NCBI RefSeq assembly: GCF_019711655.1
Contig: NZ_JAIGNU010000001.1
Span: forward strand, 682,001-746,000
Reading direction: 5' to 3'
Source: Qipengyuania mesophila
GTDB taxonomy: Bacteria > Pseudomonadota > Alphaproteobacteria > Sphingomonadales > Sphingomonadaceae
Length of the DNA: 64,000 nucleotides
Part shown: positions 63,382 through 64,000 of the stretch, piece by piece
Position numbering within the stretch: position 1 is the stretch's first letter
Layout of the letters: each line of letters opens with the position of its first letter
Position numbers and translations under genes: made by a program
Notes under the pieces: model-generated
Told to the model about the DNA's origin: nothing
Database searches by the model: none
Seen by the model: the letters and a program-made list of their open reading frames with translations, nothing else

Positions 63382-64000
63382 TCAATTCCTCTGCGCGTTC
63401 CAGATATCGATCTGGGACTGGAGGAAGGACAGGGTCGACTTGGACGCTGAGACTTGGCTGTCGGCCTTCGCGAAGCGCGCAACCATGGTTGCGCGGAGCG
63501 CTTCCTGCTGATCCGCGAGCTTTTCCAGCTCGCGATTCACCTGCTGCGACTGAGACTGGTAACGAGCTACCGAGCCGGCTAGCGAGCCGGGGTCGCTCGA
63601 AGTGCTGGTCGAGCGCGCCATCCGGTCGATCGTCGAATAGATGCCGTTGATGCCGGTGGTGAACATCGCGGCCACCGCCGACGGATCGCGGTTCATGGCC
63701 TCGGTCAGCGTCGCGGTGTCGAAACGGAAGCTGCCGTCTCGCTCGATCGCAAGGCCTAGCTCGGTCAGCGTCCGGGGAGCGCCGTCGGGCGCGTTGGGCA
63801 TGATGACCTTGGAGCCGAGCGCCGAAAGCTCGCGGCGGAGTGCCCGGGCTCCGCTATCGCGCGCAAGATCGCCTGTCATCGGGTCGATCGCGCCGCGCAA
63901 CTCGCTGACGATTTCGTTCAGAGCGCCGGTGATATCCTGCATGACGCTGGAAATCGCGCTGCTCGGGTTGGCAAAGGTGATGGTCGCCGGGTTTCCGACA
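63382..64000 (-). CDS. fliD: Flagellar filament cap protein FliD, C-terminal part (5' end outside window)
   Basis: The last ~205 residues of FliD. TLTELGLAIERDGSFRFDTA, LTEAMNRDPSAVAAMFTTG and the coiled-coil end SQQVNRELEKLADQQEALRA, then STLSFLQSQIDIWNAQRN, match the FliD C-terminal cap domain and helix. The open frame continues to the window edge, so the gene is incomplete here, not truncated by mutation. Confidence 0.92.
   Translation of the reverse strand, partial: VGNPATITFANPSSAISSVMQDITGALNEIVSELRGAIDPMTGDLARDSGARALRRELSALGSKVIMPNAPDGAPRTLTELGLAIERDGSFRFDTATLTEAMNRDPSAVAAMFTTGINGIYSTIDRMARSTSTSSDPGSLAGSVARYQSQSQQVNRELEKLADQQEALRATMVARFAKADSQVSASKSTLSFLQSQIDIWNAQRN

Overview
The window looks like a chromosomal segment of a GC-rich, flagellated alphaproteobacterium, most likely a Sphingomonadales member (Erythrobacteraceae or Sphingomonadaceae type). 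The reasons are four long TonB-dependent receptors of the sphingomonad/Caulobacter style, the halogenase/SapC/cupin neighbourhood typical of these bacteria, NodT-type efflux, and a flagellar gene set with small alphaproteobacterial variants. The assignment is inferred from gene content, not from a marker gene. No rRNA, tRNA, insertion sequence, prophage or CRISPR array was recognised, and no gene-free stretch exceeds about 260 bases.

Layout. 1-1729 holds the 3' end of a TonB-dependent receptor and a shared terminator. 1746-7292, all on the minus strand, holds an OmpR-type regulator with a divergent receiver, an aldo/keto reductase, and a four-gene catabolic operon (flavin reductase, nitronate monooxygenase-like, acyl-CoA dehydrogenase, SDR). 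7441-20715 is a carbohydrate-uptake locus: a TonB receptor, then a tightly overlapping operon of flavin-dependent halogenase, SapC, JmjC/cupin_8 protein and a second halogenase, followed by a LacI regulator, a lipoprotein GH3 glucosidase and a FucP-type sugar permease. AACGTT-centred operator-like sites lie before the receptor and before the GH3 gene, so the LacI protein probably controls both. 20807-24195 holds a CysQ-like phosphatase, a citrate-lyase-like CoA-ester lyase and a GPH-type transporter.

24223-41238 is an acyl-CoA degradation island: two adjacent acyl-CoA dehydrogenases that look like a catalytic/non-catalytic heteromeric pair, an MFS transporter, a regulator with two TetR domains in tandem, an acyl-CoA ligase, a serine hydrolase, a FadB-like enzyme, two TonB receptors and an SDR. 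41248-46213 is an ABC/HlyD/NodT tripartite exporter divergent from a TetR regulator, with a palindromic operator between them.

46221-64000 is flagellar. Minus-strand motAB, flgL, flgK, flgJ (rod-binding part only) and flgI to flgB start at a near-perfect sigma-54 promoter. Plus-strand genes are a small MotA/TolQ-like plus TolR/MotB-like pair, flgA, flgM, flgN, and a second sigma-54 unit of a lytic transglycosylase, flhA and fliA. At the right end are an unrecognised gene, a LuxR-type fragment, a fliS-like gene and the 3' end of fliD. Two sites with identical spacing resembling FliA promoters precede the TolQR-like pair and flgM, which suggests the usual sigma-54 to FliA cascade with FlgM feedback.

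The most interesting parts are the paired halogenase/SapC/oxygenase operon tied to glycan uptake, and the extra two-gene ion-channel-like unit inside the flagellar cluster.
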